Shown here piece after piece: positions 1-11,424 of a stretch of DNA of 64,000 nt; position 1 is the stretch's first letter, and every line of letters starts with the position of its first letter. Under the pieces are notes generated by a model. That model did not search any database and was not told where the DNA came from. It saw nothing but the letters and a program-made list of their open reading frames with translations. Where the stretch lies: contig JBBHKE010000684.1 in assembly GCA_037447655.1 (NCBI GenBank), forward strand, positions 1 through 64,000. The letters are read 5' to 3'. A program made the position numbers and the translations under genes. The DNA comes from Zygnema cylindricum. Lineage: Eukaryota > Streptophyta > Zygnematophyceae > Zygnematales > Zygnemataceae.

Positions 1-2
1 AA

Positions 3-29
3 CCCCCCCCCCCCCCCCCCCCCCCCCCC
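3..29. repeat. poly-C homopolymer run
   Basis: An uninterrupted run of about 27 cytosines at the window edge, followed by C-rich sequence leading into the non-LTR element. It may be the 5' edge of that element, a microsatellite, or an assembly-edge artefact. Confidence 0.9.
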
Positions 30-141
30 TTCCCCCCATATTCTGGCCCACTACCAATTTCCCCATCCCACATGGTTCCTTTTCCACTCCCACCTTTTCT
101 CTTCCTCTCACCCTCCCAATTCCCATGGCTTCTTTAACTTA

Positions 142-384
142 TTGACCATGTCCCGAAGCCCCTCTTTTTCCCTTCTCCCTCCCCCACCTCCACCAAAACC
201 TCGTAAAACAACCTCTAGGCGTTTAGAATGTCCTTGGTGTCACAACCTTTTTGCCGCTGAGGCCGATATTTCCCTTCATACACGGAGTTGTCGACATTGT
301 ATAGCACTGGGTGTTCTTTCGGCTATAACCTCTCCTCAATCGTCACTGACCACACTCCCATCCAGCCCCACAGATGAGGACTGA
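142..384 (+). pseudogene. N-terminal C2HC zinc-finger part of the non-LTR element
   Basis: An 80-codon open stretch with a single zinc finger of the pattern C-x2-C-x12-H-x3-C (CPWC ... HTRSC) after a proline-rich leader. Such fingers sit at the N terminus of site-specific non-LTR elements, where they bind target DNA. The frame ends at 384. Sequence resembling the rest of the N-terminal region follows in other frames, so this looks like the first piece of a broken polyprotein. A short independent zinc-finger gene is less likely because the RT follows directly on the same strand. Confidence 0.6.
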
Positions 385-542
385 AATTTCGTCTGTAAGT
401 TAGATGTTTTGGGGGCTTATGATTTGGGAGCCCCCCGCCCGCAATTGTACACCCGTATTCCTATGGCCTTGAGGACAATAGTACAAGATGACCTCCACCT
501 CCCTTTGTCCCACATTTCTTCGAACCCGACGGACATTGCTCC

Positions 543-2393
543 TTGGCACCTTCTTCTTATGTTCTCTCTCTGGGTCTAGTCTTTCCAGGTCGTGGAGGGG
601 GCAGTGGGGCTAGAGAAACTATGGCGCGTTGTCGCCGATTCCTTCGTGGTGACTGGAAGGCCCTCCACGCCGAGCATGAGGATCGGGTATGGGGCACCTC
701 TTTCATACCGCGTCGCCCACCTAGGCCATCAGATGTCCCGGCCTCTTATCTTCAAGCAATTCACTTGGGCCGTGTTGGTGAGCTTTCTCGAGCGGTTCGG
801 GCCCTACAGCCATTCACCCTTGCCCCTCGATCTTCTTCCACTATTGAGGTCCTTCGAGCTCTCCACCCCCCTGTACCTTCCCCTTTACCCTGTTCCATCC
901 ACGCCTTTGAGCCTTATGAGAGTTTTACTTTAGATCGGGATGTTTTTATTAAGGCCCTTAGCTCTTCTCCTCACCTTTCAGCGGCCCCTCGGGCACGGTG
1001 TATGAGTTGTTTCGCGATGTTTTGCCCCCTGAATCGGGTGCCCGGGGGTTCGATGTGTTTTTTCGAGTCTGTTCTCTTATTGCTAGTGGGCATGTGCCCC
1101 CTCGGATTTGTGATCTTCTCACGGCGTCCTGCCTTGTGGCAGTCGCCAAACCTAATGGTGGGATCCGCCCTATTGCCGTGGGAGAGGTTTCATATAGATT
1201 GGTGGCTCGTGCGATATGTCTCCAGCTCCAACCAGCTTTCCATGACTATTTCTCTCGTCATCACTTCGGAGTGGCCACGAGAGGAGGTTATGAGGTCGTG
1301 GTCCACGGGATTAGGGCTTTGTTGGATGTACATCCGGATTGGTTGGTCCTTCAGGTTGACGTTTCCAATGCGTTTAATACAGTGGATCGGAACGTGATTA
1401 TTTTAGAGCTTATGGCGGCTCCATCTTCAATTGTCCAATTATTCCCTTTTGTGCGGGCTTTCTATTCTTTAACAAGCACCCTTTCCCGGCCGACGATGAT
1501 CTCATTCCTCTCTCCTCTGCGATTGGCACTCGCCAAGGCGACCCTCTCGGCGGACCTTTGTTCGCCTTCGCCCATTACCCGGCCCTTCGTGCTTCCGCAG
1601 CCGCTTTCCTTTCTTGCCTTTTCCCTTCGGTTGCAGATGATACACACATTATTGGGCCTCGAGAACAAGTCGTGTTGGCCTTTGATATTTTTAGGGAACG
1701 TTTAGTAGAACTCAACCTTTCAGTTCAGCCTTCGAAGTGTGTTATTTGGTCTCCTCGGGATATTCCACTTTCCTTTACTCCCCCTCTGGTTTTCAAACCC
1801 CTGCTCCCTTCGATGGCATTCGTGTGCTTGGTTGCCCCCTTGGTTCGGATACTTTTGTGACCCAATTCCTTCACGATGCTTTACAGACAGATCTAGCCCA
1901 AGTGGACGACCTTCCTCACCTTCCCGATCTCCAAGTGGCCTTTGCTATGCTAACTAGGTGTTTTCGTCACCGCCTTTCTTACCTTACTCGTACTTCCCCT
2001 CCCACCTCGACGTTTGTCTCCTCTCTCTCGGCTTTTGACGATCGCCTCATAGACGTCCTCCACACTCTGTTAGGTCGTGGGGCTTATGATCGCGAGTCTG
2101 GGCCCTCGGTCGCATTCAGGCATCTCTCCCTGTCTCTAGTGGGGGGTTGTGTCTATTATCGACTGCTCCTGTTGCTCCAGCTGCATATTTGGGAAGTTGG
2201 TGCCTTATTGCCTCTAATCTTGTTTCCCGATTCTTGGCAGGGGACACCCCCGTTCTTCTTGCTACCGTTGTCCCCCGGGTTTTGGACAGTGTGTTCGCCT
2301 TCCAACAGTCTCTATTGGACGCTCTCGTTCTCTTCCTCCCCATGCCCTAGTGGATGTGCCGATTTTCTCCACCCTTGTTACAACATCCGTTGA
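543..2393 (+). pseudogene. Reverse transcriptase of the non-LTR element, frameshifted
   Basis: The RT is spread over several frames. At about 620-980 one frame carries the pre-RT segment (RFLRGDW, HLGRVGELSRAVRAL). From 998 another frame carries the fingers and palm start (KPNGGIRPIAVGE, then LQVDVSNAFNTVDR with the first catalytic Asp). From about 1490 a third frame carries GTRQGDPLGGPLF and VADDTHIIG, the ADD catalytic pair. From about 1790 a fourth frame carries the thumb (IRVLGCPLGSD, RLSYLTR). The GTRQGDPL and ADD blocks identify a reverse transcriptase. The shifts make it non-functional; the breaks are presumably mutational. Confidence 0.88.
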
Positions 2394-2731
2394 GCGTGTC
2401 TAGGAATCAATTTCCGATCGGGTTGTCGGCGCCATTAAATCTGAGCTTCTCAAGGCGCTTCCCTCTAATTCTTCGCGTGCCCATCTTCTCTCTTGTGGTG
2501 GACCTGCTTCTGGGTCATGGCTTTTCGCTACACCTATTTTGTCTATTCTCTAATTCTCCTCTGCTTAGTTCACCACCGCCTTCCGGTTTCGCCTTGGCCT
2601 CCCCCATACTCCTTTACTTGGCTCTCTTGTTTGTGCTTGTGGTTGTGTCTTGGGGCCCGATGGTGTCCATTTGCTTTGTTGCTCCCATGGGGGAGATTTG
2701 ATCTAGGCGCACGACACTATCCGCGACGCCG

Positions 2732-3253
2732 TTGCGACTCGCTTCAGAGGGGGGCTTTTCTGTGCGTCGGGAGGTTTCTAATATTATTCCCTCGCGTCGG
2801 ATCGATATTGTTTTACTCGATGGTGTCCGTCGTATCTTCGGTGATATTGTCTTGGCGAACCCTACTTCAACGATGGTTGTTGGTCAAGCGGCTCGACATG
2901 TTGGGGTGGCGGCTCGTGATGCGGCTAAGGCGAAGGAGCGTGATTATGCCCACCGGGACCCTATAGATGACTTTATTCCGATGGCGGTCGAGATCTTTGG
3001 TTGTCTGGGTGTTGCAATGGACGAGTTTCTCCATTCTTGCGCTCGACTTGCTTTCGAGCGCCGAGGACCTAGGAGCCCTCCTCCTTCGGTTCTTACTTCT
3101 TTTTATCGTCAACGCTTATCTGTGGCTTTACAACGAGTGCAGGCTTCTATTCTCCTCCGATCGGCTGTTGCGGTTATGGATCGTCGCCGTGTTCCGGAAC
3201 TCCCTCCACGTGCTCCCCCGGGTTGGGGGGACTTACGGGGTTGCTTTTCGTAG
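2732..3253 (+). pseudogene. C-terminal restriction-like endonuclease domain of the non-LTR element
   Basis: This 173-codon open stretch contains R-I-D, then 12 residues, then D (RRIDIVLLDG ... FGDIVLANP). That matches the R-P-D-x12-14-D pattern of restriction-like endonucleases in R2-type non-LTR elements. An alanine/lysine-rich helix follows (GVAARDAAKAKERDYA), then FIPMAVEIFGCLG and a helical tail. In related elements this domain nicks target DNA to prime reverse transcription. It is out of frame with the RT blocks upstream. A degenerate homologue lies at 17219-17652, which supports this being a family-wide domain. Confidence 0.7.
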
Positions 3254-3311
3254 ATTATTTAATTGAGTTGGGATTGGGGTTGTAGATTTGGGTTTTTCCA
3301 GTTGCCGTGCA

Positions 3312-3743
3312 TTTCATTTTGGGTTTGGGTGCTTTTTATTTTCCTTGTTGTTGTTTTCTTTTTGTTTTTGTGTTCTTGTTATTGTTTATTCCCCTGCTGG
3401 TAGTTTATCAGTTTCGGCCATGCCACCCCTTTTGTACCCCCGGACTCAGATGGTTTACCATCATGCTTTTTAATTTATCTGGCCCAATTTTTTTTTTTAA
3501 GAGCAAAATGGGACGGTCGTCTGGAAAAGAAAAATACTAAGTGAATTGAACTTATCTATAATAAAAAAAAAATGCGCAGGATAAATTAAAAAGCACGATG
3601 GTAAACCATTTGGGTCCGGGGGTACAAAAGGGGTGGCATGGCCGAAACTGATAAACTACCAGCAGGGGAATAAAATAACAGCCAACAAAAACAAAAAGAA
3701 ACAACAACAAGGAAAATAAAAGCACCCGAACTCAAAATGAAAA
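3312..3743. repeat. Inverted repeat formed by two facing LINE 3' ends
   Basis: Positions 3312-3479 (3' UTR of the element) reappear, reversed and complemented, at 3580-3743 with only scattered differences. The 100 bp spacer is AT-rich. Both arms include the stretch encoding PPLLYPRTQMVYH in one frame, so translation gives two mirror-image hydrophobic ORFs that should not be read as genes. The right arm is best read as a 5'-truncated second copy in the opposite orientation. Confidence 0.9.
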
Positions 3744-4736
3744 GCAAAGATATATATCCGCAAAAAGCCCTGAACATATATGACATATTACTGTGTCAGA
3801 AGGTTAGAGTCCAAATAGACTGAATTTTTGTCACAATCTCGTAATAAAATCTAGTGTTACCCATACCAATCCGTCCACTAAGTGTCAACGGGATGTTACT
3901 GACTGATCTACACTACAGTTTCAGAAACCGTCATCAAAAATTTGGGGGTAAACAGCAGGGGAGAGGAAAGCTCGTTACACCTTTCTTCTTTACTGTTAAA
4001 TTCCACTTCTAATTCTGATGTATCTTTACTGCTTACGCAACATTCTTAACATAAAAGTAAATGCATACGTTCTTGTTGGAAATTTCCATGACATCTTGAA
4101 CATTCTAGCTCTTGCGCCGCTTTTAAAGGGTGCTAATTGCACTAGATTATCTACAGTAATTTGACAACTTAGGATAACATATCTTCTTGTTTTATTTGAT
4201 TTGTGGAAGAGAATATCCTAACTGAAACTACAAGTGAAGTCCTTTATCACACAACTCACAACAATGTCCGCTACATATTTCCTTTTTTGAAAAGGACAGA
4301 AAAGGAGTCTCAACTTCTTATACTGAAGAAGGGCATTTTGTAAAGTCATTCTCTTCATGTCATGATTGATGATTCAAACAATGCAATGCGCATTTTGGTA
4401 AATTACAATACATCTTGCTTTCAAGTAAGCAATCTGCAGTATTTATACTATTGTGATTCTTTTTTTATGTTTTCACCAAATGAATGGAAATTTTGTATGC
4501 TAACTTCATTATTGTGGGGTGTAAACAACAAACGTGTTCAACCGTCAGCTGGCGGCTTCCTCTTTACAAAGAAACCTCCGTGCGGTGACTACTTGTACAA
4601 TTAGAGCTATCAATGACCACCTATCTTACCTCTACTAAAATACTCCTAACATGCTAGCTTTGCTTATGCGATAGACTGCCTGATTTATTTATCCATGGAC
4701 ATTGATTTAAATTGTGAAATGCCTGCAAACTGCTTG
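3744..4736. other. Flank between LINE and transporter gene, including its 3' UTR
   Basis: No coding region is supported here. On the minus strand the sequence just after the transporter stop codon should be its 3' UTR; AATAAA on that strand lies at 4684-4689, about 50 nt past the stop, and is a candidate poly(A) signal. The rest is AT-rich with no repeat I recognise. Confidence 0.5.
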
Positions 4737-7700
4737 TCATAACGCATGATAGCCATCCTCATGGGTCTTCCCATGGGCCTCTTCTTCATGGGCCTTTTTG
4801 TCACGTGCCGACATAGCGAATATCTCAGAAATGACTTCTAGTGGAAGTCCCTTTGTCTCGGGAACTCGCAGGAATATGAAGATCCATGATACCACAGTCA
4901 TGAGTCCAAATACTCCAAATACTCCTCCAAGTCCCAAGGCCGTTTGAAGATCCGGAAAAGCTTGGCTAACAGCAATATTGCATGCCCACATAGTGGCCGC
5001 ACAGAGCCCTATACAGACACCTCTGACTCTGGTGGGAAATATTTCTGAACAGATGATATTAGGAATAGGTCCAAATCCTGTCACAAAGGAGCATGAAAAT
5101 AATGCAACACCGGAGAGTGAACTAACGGACTGAAGGACACTGCCAGGATTCAAAAATATGGAGGAAAAGCTCAGAAGAGTTAATGAAATGGTCATAAGGG
5201 GGATTGTTGTCAGGAGAAGCTGCCTGCAAACATAAACGATGAAACCAGAAAAAAAAAACAATATTTTCCATCAAGGAGTTTTCAGCTATACCTCCTCAAC
5301 TCATCTCTGGTTTTCTAGGAGCTTACATAACACAGTCAAAAGAGTCACAAACAACCCAGGTTAAGAATTTCCCCTTCACATAAAAAATGGCAAACCACTT
5401 GATGATGCCTGTTGAACTTAAGCATACGGTGTGCTACATGTATTACAAAAAAAATTGGAGATAGCAGTATGTCATTAGACCACTGGTGGTATATGCGTGT
5501 ATAGCAACTGTGTTAATGCCAAAGTTCCCTTCACACTGTACTCACCTTCGTCCACTTTTATCCATAAGCCACATAGCCAAGAAGATGCAGGGCAACATGA
5601 GGAGCGTTGTGGCCATGCTCGCCAGAATTGACGATGATTGAGAGGTCAATCCCAAACTCTCGAGCATCCCTGCCCCCGAGCTCATCAAAATTGTGGGAGT
5701 GTAATATAGCACAGCGTTAATTCCGCAGGCCTGTGCAAAAAGAGGGGAAACAGGTAAGAGAATACTCGTGACTCATTCAATATACCAGACAAACCTAAGC
5801 TTCCATCTGTCAGCTGTGTTAGAGATATGTTAAGACTCTTAGTAGCCGATGCATGGGAACAAAGAAAGGGAATATACGCCCATTTCTCACCCTGTTGTGT
5901 CAAATAGACAACCCTCTCACCTGCTGAAGGGCTTGAAGAGTAACTCCAACGACTAAAGCTTGCAGGACTCCTGGCTCCATTACTTCTGTCCATGCTGGAC
6001 CCCTCTGTGCTGTCATAGATGGATGCACCATGGCTGGTCCCGCCACATCCGCTGGTAGAAATTCCCTTCCAAGCTGAGGCGGATTTGTGACCAAAACTTG
6101 TGCCTGAAAAGTTTCCTGCTCTCCAGCAGCTGAGATGCCTGGTAAAGCCATGGTGTTCGATATGGAATGTAGGTCAGAAGGCTCTTGAAGTAAAAAAACT
6201 CTCTTGATACCCTCCTCCGCCTCTCTGTTATTAGCGTCAGCTGCACTCTCTGCTTGAGCCTCAACTTGCCAAGCAAGCTGCCATCCTCCCCCAGCTGACC
6301 CTACAAAAGATTCTGGCATGCTGCTTTTGTTCGGACATGAATTTGTAGACAAAGTACGATCGAAACCAGAGACAAAGTTAGAGCTGTTCTGCGAGTTCTG
6401 TTTGAAAAGATGCCTCTCCCTGTCACTAGTTGTTCTGGAGAAATAGGGCGACCCTAGAAGCGGCTTCTGGAGGTTTTCATCATCAAAATCCCCAACCATC
6501 CCATGCTCAATGTCATCCTTAACATCGTCTGTTTGATCGTCAAAGCGATCTTCTAGAATAACACCCTCCCTTGCTTCGTGATGTTCCTCGTTGTGCCCCT
6601 CCTTGTGATCTTGAATCTCTTTCATGAGCGTCACCACTTGATCCACTTGAAAACTGTGAACTGCCATCTGACTCAACGATGTTATGAGGCTTGTGTCTTC
6701 CTTGTCTACTGTGACTTCCTCCTCCTTTTCCTCTTCCTTTGGCATTGGCTGTGCTATCCATACTACTCCAGGTTCTGTTCCAACGAGTCTGATCTGCCCA
6801 GCTTCAGCTTCCAGAGACTCTTCCTCTCCATCTGCGGTTTCTGCTGGCTTGAGCAACCATTCTTCAAGGGTGGAGTCCCCACCAACTCCCAAGCCTTCCA
6901 CAAGCATCGATAGCTCCCCTGAGACAAAAACCATGCCATGACTCAGAATCAATATTGGATTTCGTCAGTTTTCATTTTAGCTGCGCTTGTCCGAAAGGAA
7001 AGAGGTGATTTGTTAACTTGTTTATACAACAAATTACATTGAATTTTCAGCAAAATGCTGGATAGCAACGAAGGTTTCATACCTTCTGGTTTACCATTCA
7101 ATAAATAAACCTCAGATAAAAGGAAAGAGAGCAAAAAAATCTTATCCAACAGACTGCTAACACAGATGGTAAGGAATGTATTAGACTCTGAAATAGGAAC
7201 AGCGCAAATGCATTCCACACAAACGATTCTCTCCTAATACCTTCCTGATCTTAGTCTAGACTCTAACCAGCAGTTTTGTACCTGCAACATCCTCTGTTCC
7301 TCGAAGGTTGATAAGAACTTGTCGAGCTTCCTTCATTCGCCCTTTACTGACAAGCCATCTTGGAGACTCTGGTAGAAAAAGAATGCCAAGCCCGAGGTAG
7401 ACTGCTGCAGGAGCCAGCCTGCAACCATCGCTCAACAATGCTAATCCTTAGCTATTTGTTCGTTAGTAAGATTTATACCCGCTGACAATTAGATTCAACA
7501 GAGAGCAATTTCAGTTTTCTGCGATTTTCAAAATCATCAACCGAAAATGGGAATGAGTCACAAATAAAATACTGTTGAGATAATTTGAGGAAAGAGTATG
7601 AACTTACGCAAGGCCAAGCATTGACCGCCAGCTGGGATCTTCGGAAAGGGACAACAAAAATACAGCTCCATAAGCTGTCAACATTCCTACGATACCCATA

Positions 7701-9211
7701 AGTTGGGGAAGTGTAGCTAGTTGACCTCGAATTTCTGAGGGTGAACATTCTGCAATAAAAAGTGGAGCTATAGTTGAAATTAAACCAACACTAAATCCAA
7801 GTATTGCCCGGCCAGGAATAAGGACAGTGACGCTTGGAGACCATCCATCAATTACTGCTCCTGCGTCACCAGCAACCATCCCGCAATGTGTCAACCTTTA
7901 TGACATGCCTTTGAACTCAAACACTTGAAGACAGCAAACAGTTGCAAAATAGTACAAAAATGGTGACAAGGTGTTTCAACATTACTTTATAGCCGGTTGA
8001 ATTGAGCTCTACGGACTGATAAATAGGATATTCTGGTAATTGCATACTCGAAAATGCTAATCAGTGAGCATCAAGGAAAGCTCATCAGCGTTTCCCACGC
8101 AATTACCTATAAGATAACAGCTTGCTGCAACCAGGAGCACTGCTTTTCGGCCAAGCCAATCGGCAGCTGGTCCAGCCACAAATGTGCTAAGTACTGATCC
8201 TGCAACATGCAAAACACATCAAACCAAAAAATAAAAAATAAAAATACAAAATTAATTCTTCAGTGCAACAGAAAACGGAAGATTCTGATGTGTAATGGCA
8301 GAAAGTAATCTCCTTCCTAGATAATGTCCTTCCTAGTTTCGATTCCCTACCTTTGTCATTGCTACAGATTCAGCCCAAAGCAGAAAATCATGCAATTAAG
8401 AAAAGATTCTATGTTCCCGCCTTAAATGCTGAACAGCTTTATTATGATAAAACGAACATGTTACAGTTTTAAGCGTAGTATGATGAAGTGAAACGAACCA
8501 ATCAATGACGCTGCAACAATAGTTCCCACGACTTGAGGAGACTCCTCGAGATGAAATTCCGGAGTAATATATAGAAGAGAGCCTGTCATCCAGTAGATAA
8601 AGGTGTCACGAAAAATTTCAATATTCTTGACAACAATAACTTCGGTTGATACATATCAAAAGATGATTCTTCCTCCACTAGATTCTTCTTAGCGATCACA
8701 TCTCCCCTTAAATTCTAATGCTATTTTAAAGCATTTCTGTAAAGCAAGTTCTCATTATTAATGATACTTGTTAGCATATCTGTAAAGCGAATTTCATAAT
8801 TAATGCTATTTATTTGCAAAACGCAAAGCAAGTTTGCATAATCAGCTGTCATTAACTTTATACATTTCCACTACCGCTGGCCCTTGTTAGCAGTTATGTG
8901 AAGATATTCCCATGATCAATGTTATTTGCTAGCAATCCTGCAAAGCAATTTTAAATAACCAGTTTTACTTGTACCAATCTGCAAAATGAGTTTCCATAAT
9001 TGATGCTATGTGTTAGCAGTCACGTAAAGCAAGTTGCCATGACCAAAGCTATTTGTTGGCATTCTGCAAAGCAAGGAGTTACCCCATGGTGAAGTATAGG
9101 TGGGAAACAAAAAATTTACAGCAGCATACCAGCAATGGCAGCATTATCCCATCCTTGCAAGCCGTTTCCAAAGGCTGCAATTACAGCAACAGAAACTGCT
9201 CCTCCAAACAT
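4737..9211 (-). CDS. Tonoplast sugar transporter (TST/TMT type), eight coding exons
   Basis: Exons on the minus strand: 9211-9130, 8582-8499, 8199-8107, 7860-7608, 7418-7282, 6918-5921, 5730-5546 and 5223-4737. Each is bounded by GT/AG, phases join correctly, and the total is 2319 nt (772 residues plus stop). The protein is a major-facilitator monosaccharide transporter. TST-family members are proton-coupled and load sugars into the vacuole. Hallmarks: LQGWDNAAIAG in helix 1; DWLGRK after helix 2; SPSEIRGQL; PESPRWLVSKGR near residue 187 at the end of the first half; QQACGINAVLYYTP opening the second half; PETKGLPLEV near residue 732. A cytosolic loop of about 330 residues in exon 6, rich in Glu/Asp and Ser, separates the two halves and is diagnostic of TST, distinguishing it from other sugar transporters. 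Usual family length is 730-740 residues. The start ATG at 9211 aligns with the family start. It looks intact and functional. Confidence 0.95.
8717..9077. repeat. 42-bp minisatellite inside intron 1 of the transporter gene
   Basis: Degenerate units of 41-43 bp start near 8717, 8760, 8802, 8918, 8961, 9002 and 9045. Each has a core like GCTATTTGTTAGCA followed by CTGCAAAGCAAGTTTCCAT. The stretch around 8845-8917 is too diverged to phase. The array lies wholly within intron 1 (8583-9129). Confidence 0.8.
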
Positions 9212-10191
9212 TCTTGATAGTTCCAGACAAACTAGTGAAGATCCTTTCTACGGTTGAAAAAGGATTGAATGTAATCCTACAACAAGAAGAGAAATCGAAA
9301 AAATAACGTTTAATAAAATCAATATGCTTGCTTCATAACAGATATTGATACTCCTAAGTGATAAAAAGTCCAGTTTTACTTTTAGAGTTTATCGTTTATT
9401 GGCTTTTCCTTAATGCAGAATCACAAGTAAGTTGCAGGGAAAACGAGAAGGGACATAGAACACCAGATATTTCACAGTAGGATATTGAACTATGCAGATA
9501 ACTAATCTCACATTTGCATCTCAGAAAACGTAGCAGCTACTACGACATATAAAATTTATACGCAAACGGGAGCTACTAAAACATCCATCGAGCTAGAAAG
9601 TAACCATACTGTTATTCAGCGTGACCAGCCAGAGCAAGAGATTACCAAAAGATTAAGAAATAATTGTCCAACGAGCAATTCTCAATTTTACTTCATTTCT
9701 GCCTGATAGCAGAGCAAGGTGACGACGTAGGTCAGATGAAAACTACCAGCACATGACTGTGTATAATGAACAGCAGCTGGAAGCTACTGGAAATTTGGTT
9801 GGAGAAGAGGAAGAGAGTGAGATGGTCCGCGTCATCATTTGCCGCTTCCTCCCCCGCGCTGCCTGCACCCCTTGAGAGTAGCTAGTCGGAAGAAAGCATA
9901 TTGGCAGTACCACGTGGCCAGAAAGTCGCGAAAAAACCAAAAGTTCAGCTACGAGCTGACGTGTGGCGGAGCTAGACTGTCGAACATTACTGAAAACCAA
10001 CAGCTAGTTGACAGTTGTATTTAGAAAACTCCGTGCATGCCGCGTGTCAAAGCAAAAGGCCATATTTGTCTCATTTCCTTTGTCCATATGTGTTTCTGTA
10101 GCGGATGCATATCGATCCAAATCGACGTGCACCTATATCGCAGAATTGTTATACACCACAATCGCCATAGCGACATCTACGACATACGAAC
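9212..10191 (-). promoter_or_regulatory. 5' flank of the sugar transporter (5' UTR and promoter region)
   Basis: There is no convincing gene in this 980 bp. It lies directly upstream of the transporter ATG, so it should contain the 5' UTR and promoter. A palindromic CACGTG G-box sits at 9911-9916 within CCACGTGG, and a second ACGT core (TGACGTG) lies near 9957-9963. G-boxes are bound by bZIP and bHLH factors in plants; a role here is inference. I cannot place the transcription start or exclude a 5' UTR intron. Small ORFs in this stretch have no recognisable content. Confidence 0.45.
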
Positions 10192-10760
10192 CAGAGGTCA
10201 CAAACGGTCAACCGAAAACCGTGACCGACCGTTAACCGACTGCCCGCGCCGAATCCGGAACGGATTCGGTTACCAAATTTTGGGGGCCGGGCGGTTGCGG
10301 TCGGTTGATTCACCAGAAAAAAAATGGTCGGTTACGGTCGGTCAACCAAAAATAAAAATAAAAATAAAAAATTGTACTGTCCATACAATCCACAGTTCAC
10401 AAGTAGGTGAAAGTAGGCCCATACAATATGCCTATTGTATGCAAAACATACAATATGACCTTAAGACCCATATTGTATTCGGACCTATTCAGACCAATTA
10501 AAACATTTGGACCAAAAAAAATTATTTACACCGTCAGATTTTAATGATCGGACGGTCGCTGATTAAAGTAGCGATCTAAGAAGATCACATGAAAAGCCCA
10601 TAACACAACTTACGATAAAGGCGCCTACCATAAAAACGCCTACTTTTGAACAATGCTTTGTACTCTTTGGAATCGTGGAAGTACGTGACATCATGATTAG
10701 CGTCGCAAATCTGACACGGTAGTAACACTATTCATTTCACAAATCTTAGGGAACGCGACA
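10192..10760. repeat. Left inverted end of the hAT-like element
   Basis: Matches the reverse complement of 14636-14992 in two blocks, 10192-10395 and 10640-10745. The block between them lacks a clear partner on the right. The outer part is a run of GGTCGGTT/AACCGACC motifs of the kind often bound by transposase in subterminal regions. Confidence 0.75.
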
Positions 10761-10784
10761 AAGAGTCGCAAATATGACACGGTA

Positions 10785-11342
10785 CACTGCCAATCGTTAT
10801 TAGCGTAGAAGTTTCTTTAGCGTATAATAATAATTACAGTGGTGTACGCTAATTTAGAATTTGAAAATTTTGAAAAAAAACATACATTCTAATTGTTTAA
10901 TTATTCTATATTGGGTCTTTGAAAAAAATAAATGCCGGTCGCAAACATGCTTACACTAATATAGGTATTTGTACAAAATCTGACAAATCGTACACAAATC
11001 GTACGTTCACATAGTTGAAACATGGTTGTTGGACGAATATGTGCGAAAGTGATATTTGAAAACCCGATTTCATCTCATTTTTAGAGCGCATATTCTTATG
11101 CGTCCGCGGTTACTAAAACTCATTAATTATATTTTTTCACTTAAAAAGGTACAATTTTGTATGGTATGACACTGACCGTACACCACACTATTTAAATGAT
11201 AACGTACTTTCGTTTTTACGCTAATTGGACAAAAAACCCTAACTGGCGTACAAAAAAAAATAGAATAAGCTACGCTATTTGAGAAATAAGAAAAAAAACG
11301 GGACAGAATTAGCTTACACTGCGCTAATAACGATTGGCAGTG
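10785..11342. mobile_element. MITE with 21-bp perfect terminal inverted repeats and TA duplication
   Basis: The ends at 10785-10805 and 11322-11342 are perfect inverted repeats (CACTGCCAATCG... and its complement), flanked by TA on both sides. Subterminal GCGTA motifs recur inside. No coding capacity is visible in the 558 bp. A tandem copy of the insertion site without the element lies just upstream at about 10713-10745, showing the empty state. TA duplication suggests a Tc1/mariner-type source, but the ends do not match the common plant Stowaway consensus. Confidence 0.8.
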
Positions 11343-11424
11343 TAGTAAACACTATTCATTTGGCAAATCTTAGGGAACGCGACAAACTGTAATTATTGGC
11401 TTATTCATACGTCGTACATTAATT

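Larger units (their letters stand above)
142..3479 (+). mobile_element. Non-LTR retrotransposon relic (zinc finger, RT, C-terminal nuclease)
   Basis: A decayed LINE-type element read on the plus strand. In order it has a C2HC zinc finger, a reverse transcriptase with recognisable catalytic blocks, a downstream thumb region and a C-terminal restriction-like endonuclease domain, then a T-rich 3' UTR ending near 3479. I see no apurinic endonuclease domain upstream of the RT. That layout is known from early-branching non-LTR clades such as R2-like elements and differs from plant L1 and RTE elements. At least four frameshifts break the coding region. The 5' limit is unclear and may lie nearer position 30. 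The same family recurs as a relic at 17219-17652. Confidence 0.85.

Noticed and set aside
3288-3786. Two mirror-image hydrophobic ORFs that look like small membrane proteins
   Set aside because: They are the two arms of an inverted LINE 3' UTR; the shared residues arise from reading the same noncoding sequence.
8717-9077. CRISPR-like array
   Set aside because: The units are contiguous, degenerate tandem repeats without unique spacers, inside a plant intron.
9743-10501. Several 60-154 codon ORFs upstream of the sugar transporter
   Set aside because: They overlap on both strands, run into the hAT inverted end, and show no motif or codon pattern of a gene.
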